Shown one piece after another: positions 63,871 through 64,000 of a DNA stretch of 64,000 nt. The notes beneath the pieces were generated by a model, which worked only from the letters and a program-made list of their open reading frames with translations, had not been told where the DNA came from and made no database searches. Numbering within the stretch: the stretch's first letter is position 1; each line of letters starts with the position of its first letter. Source of the DNA: Ipomoea triloba (taxonomy: Eukaryota > Streptophyta > Magnoliopsida > Solanales > Convolvulaceae); NCBI RefSeq assembly GCF_003576645.1, contig NC_044919.1, positions 11,983,994-12,047,993 of the forward strand. Reading direction: 5' to 3'. The position numbers were made by a program, and so were the translations under genes.

Positions 63871-64000
63871 TGATGATGTTAATTCATCCACATACTTGAG
63901 TATACTAAGTACGTAGAGAAGTTGTATGTAAAGTACAGTGCAAATCACGTAATTAAGCCCTCAATTTCCCCTATTTATTCACTGTTCCTAGAATCATGGT
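63871..64000 (-). mobile_element. LTR (5' LTR of the minus-strand element), cut by window end
   Basis: Matches 56392-56521; about 178 bp remain outside the window if both LTRs are equally long. Confidence 0.85.

Overview
The window is plant nuclear DNA: AT-rich, gene-poor, and full of short TIR elements, Helitrons, tRNA-derived SINEs and retrotransposon pieces. The R1-type CC-NB-ARC-LRR genes and the overall repeat style suggest an asterid eudicot, most likely Solanales (a Convolvulaceae-like genome is my best guess). That placement is inference; nothing in the sequence names the organism.

Layout. 1-2.3 kb: 3' part of an aldo-keto reductase gene (exons 2-5). 2.3-9.5 kb: transposon belt with one tRNA-Arg(TCT), a minus-strand Helitron and a copia gag fragment. 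9.6-11.9 kb: a complete five-exon aldo-keto reductase, tandem paralogue of the first. 12-14.3 kb: nested insertions and LTR-like DNA. 14.3-48.5 kb: three long, clearly homologous segments (about 14348-25486, 25563-35625 and 38150-48545), each with one minus-strand NLR resistance gene, a small exon block on its 3' side and several kb of upstream repeat DNA. A fourth segment (about 51685-55815) keeps only upstream DNA. Two broken NLR fragments (36.2 kb and 49.4 kb) lie on the opposite strand. 56.4 kb to the end: a large LTR element with no coding capacity that I can see, read on the minus strand and cut by the window edge.

The three NLRs are near-identical through NB-ARC but differ at both ends. 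In the third, the linker between the N-terminal domain and NB-ARC carries a 42-residue Asp/Glu run and a 25-residue repeat present three times instead of once. At the C-terminus an apparent hydrophobic tail is better read as an intron of about 130 bp. With that intron removed, two copies end after 3-5 residues and the first gains an 80-residue acidic and proline-rich tail.

Because the segments are duplicates, they serve as empty-site controls for one another. Several transposon boundaries and target-site duplications can therefore be read directly. The most interesting repeat result is a family of TIR elements with 9-bp target duplications whose members share ends but carry different tandem-repeat interiors. 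Another is a Helitron carrying a broken RPA-like OB-fold exon. I did not find a convincing unknown biochemical system. The novelty is in NLR terminus diversification, an unrecognised exon block conserved beside each NLR, and the mobile-element biology.
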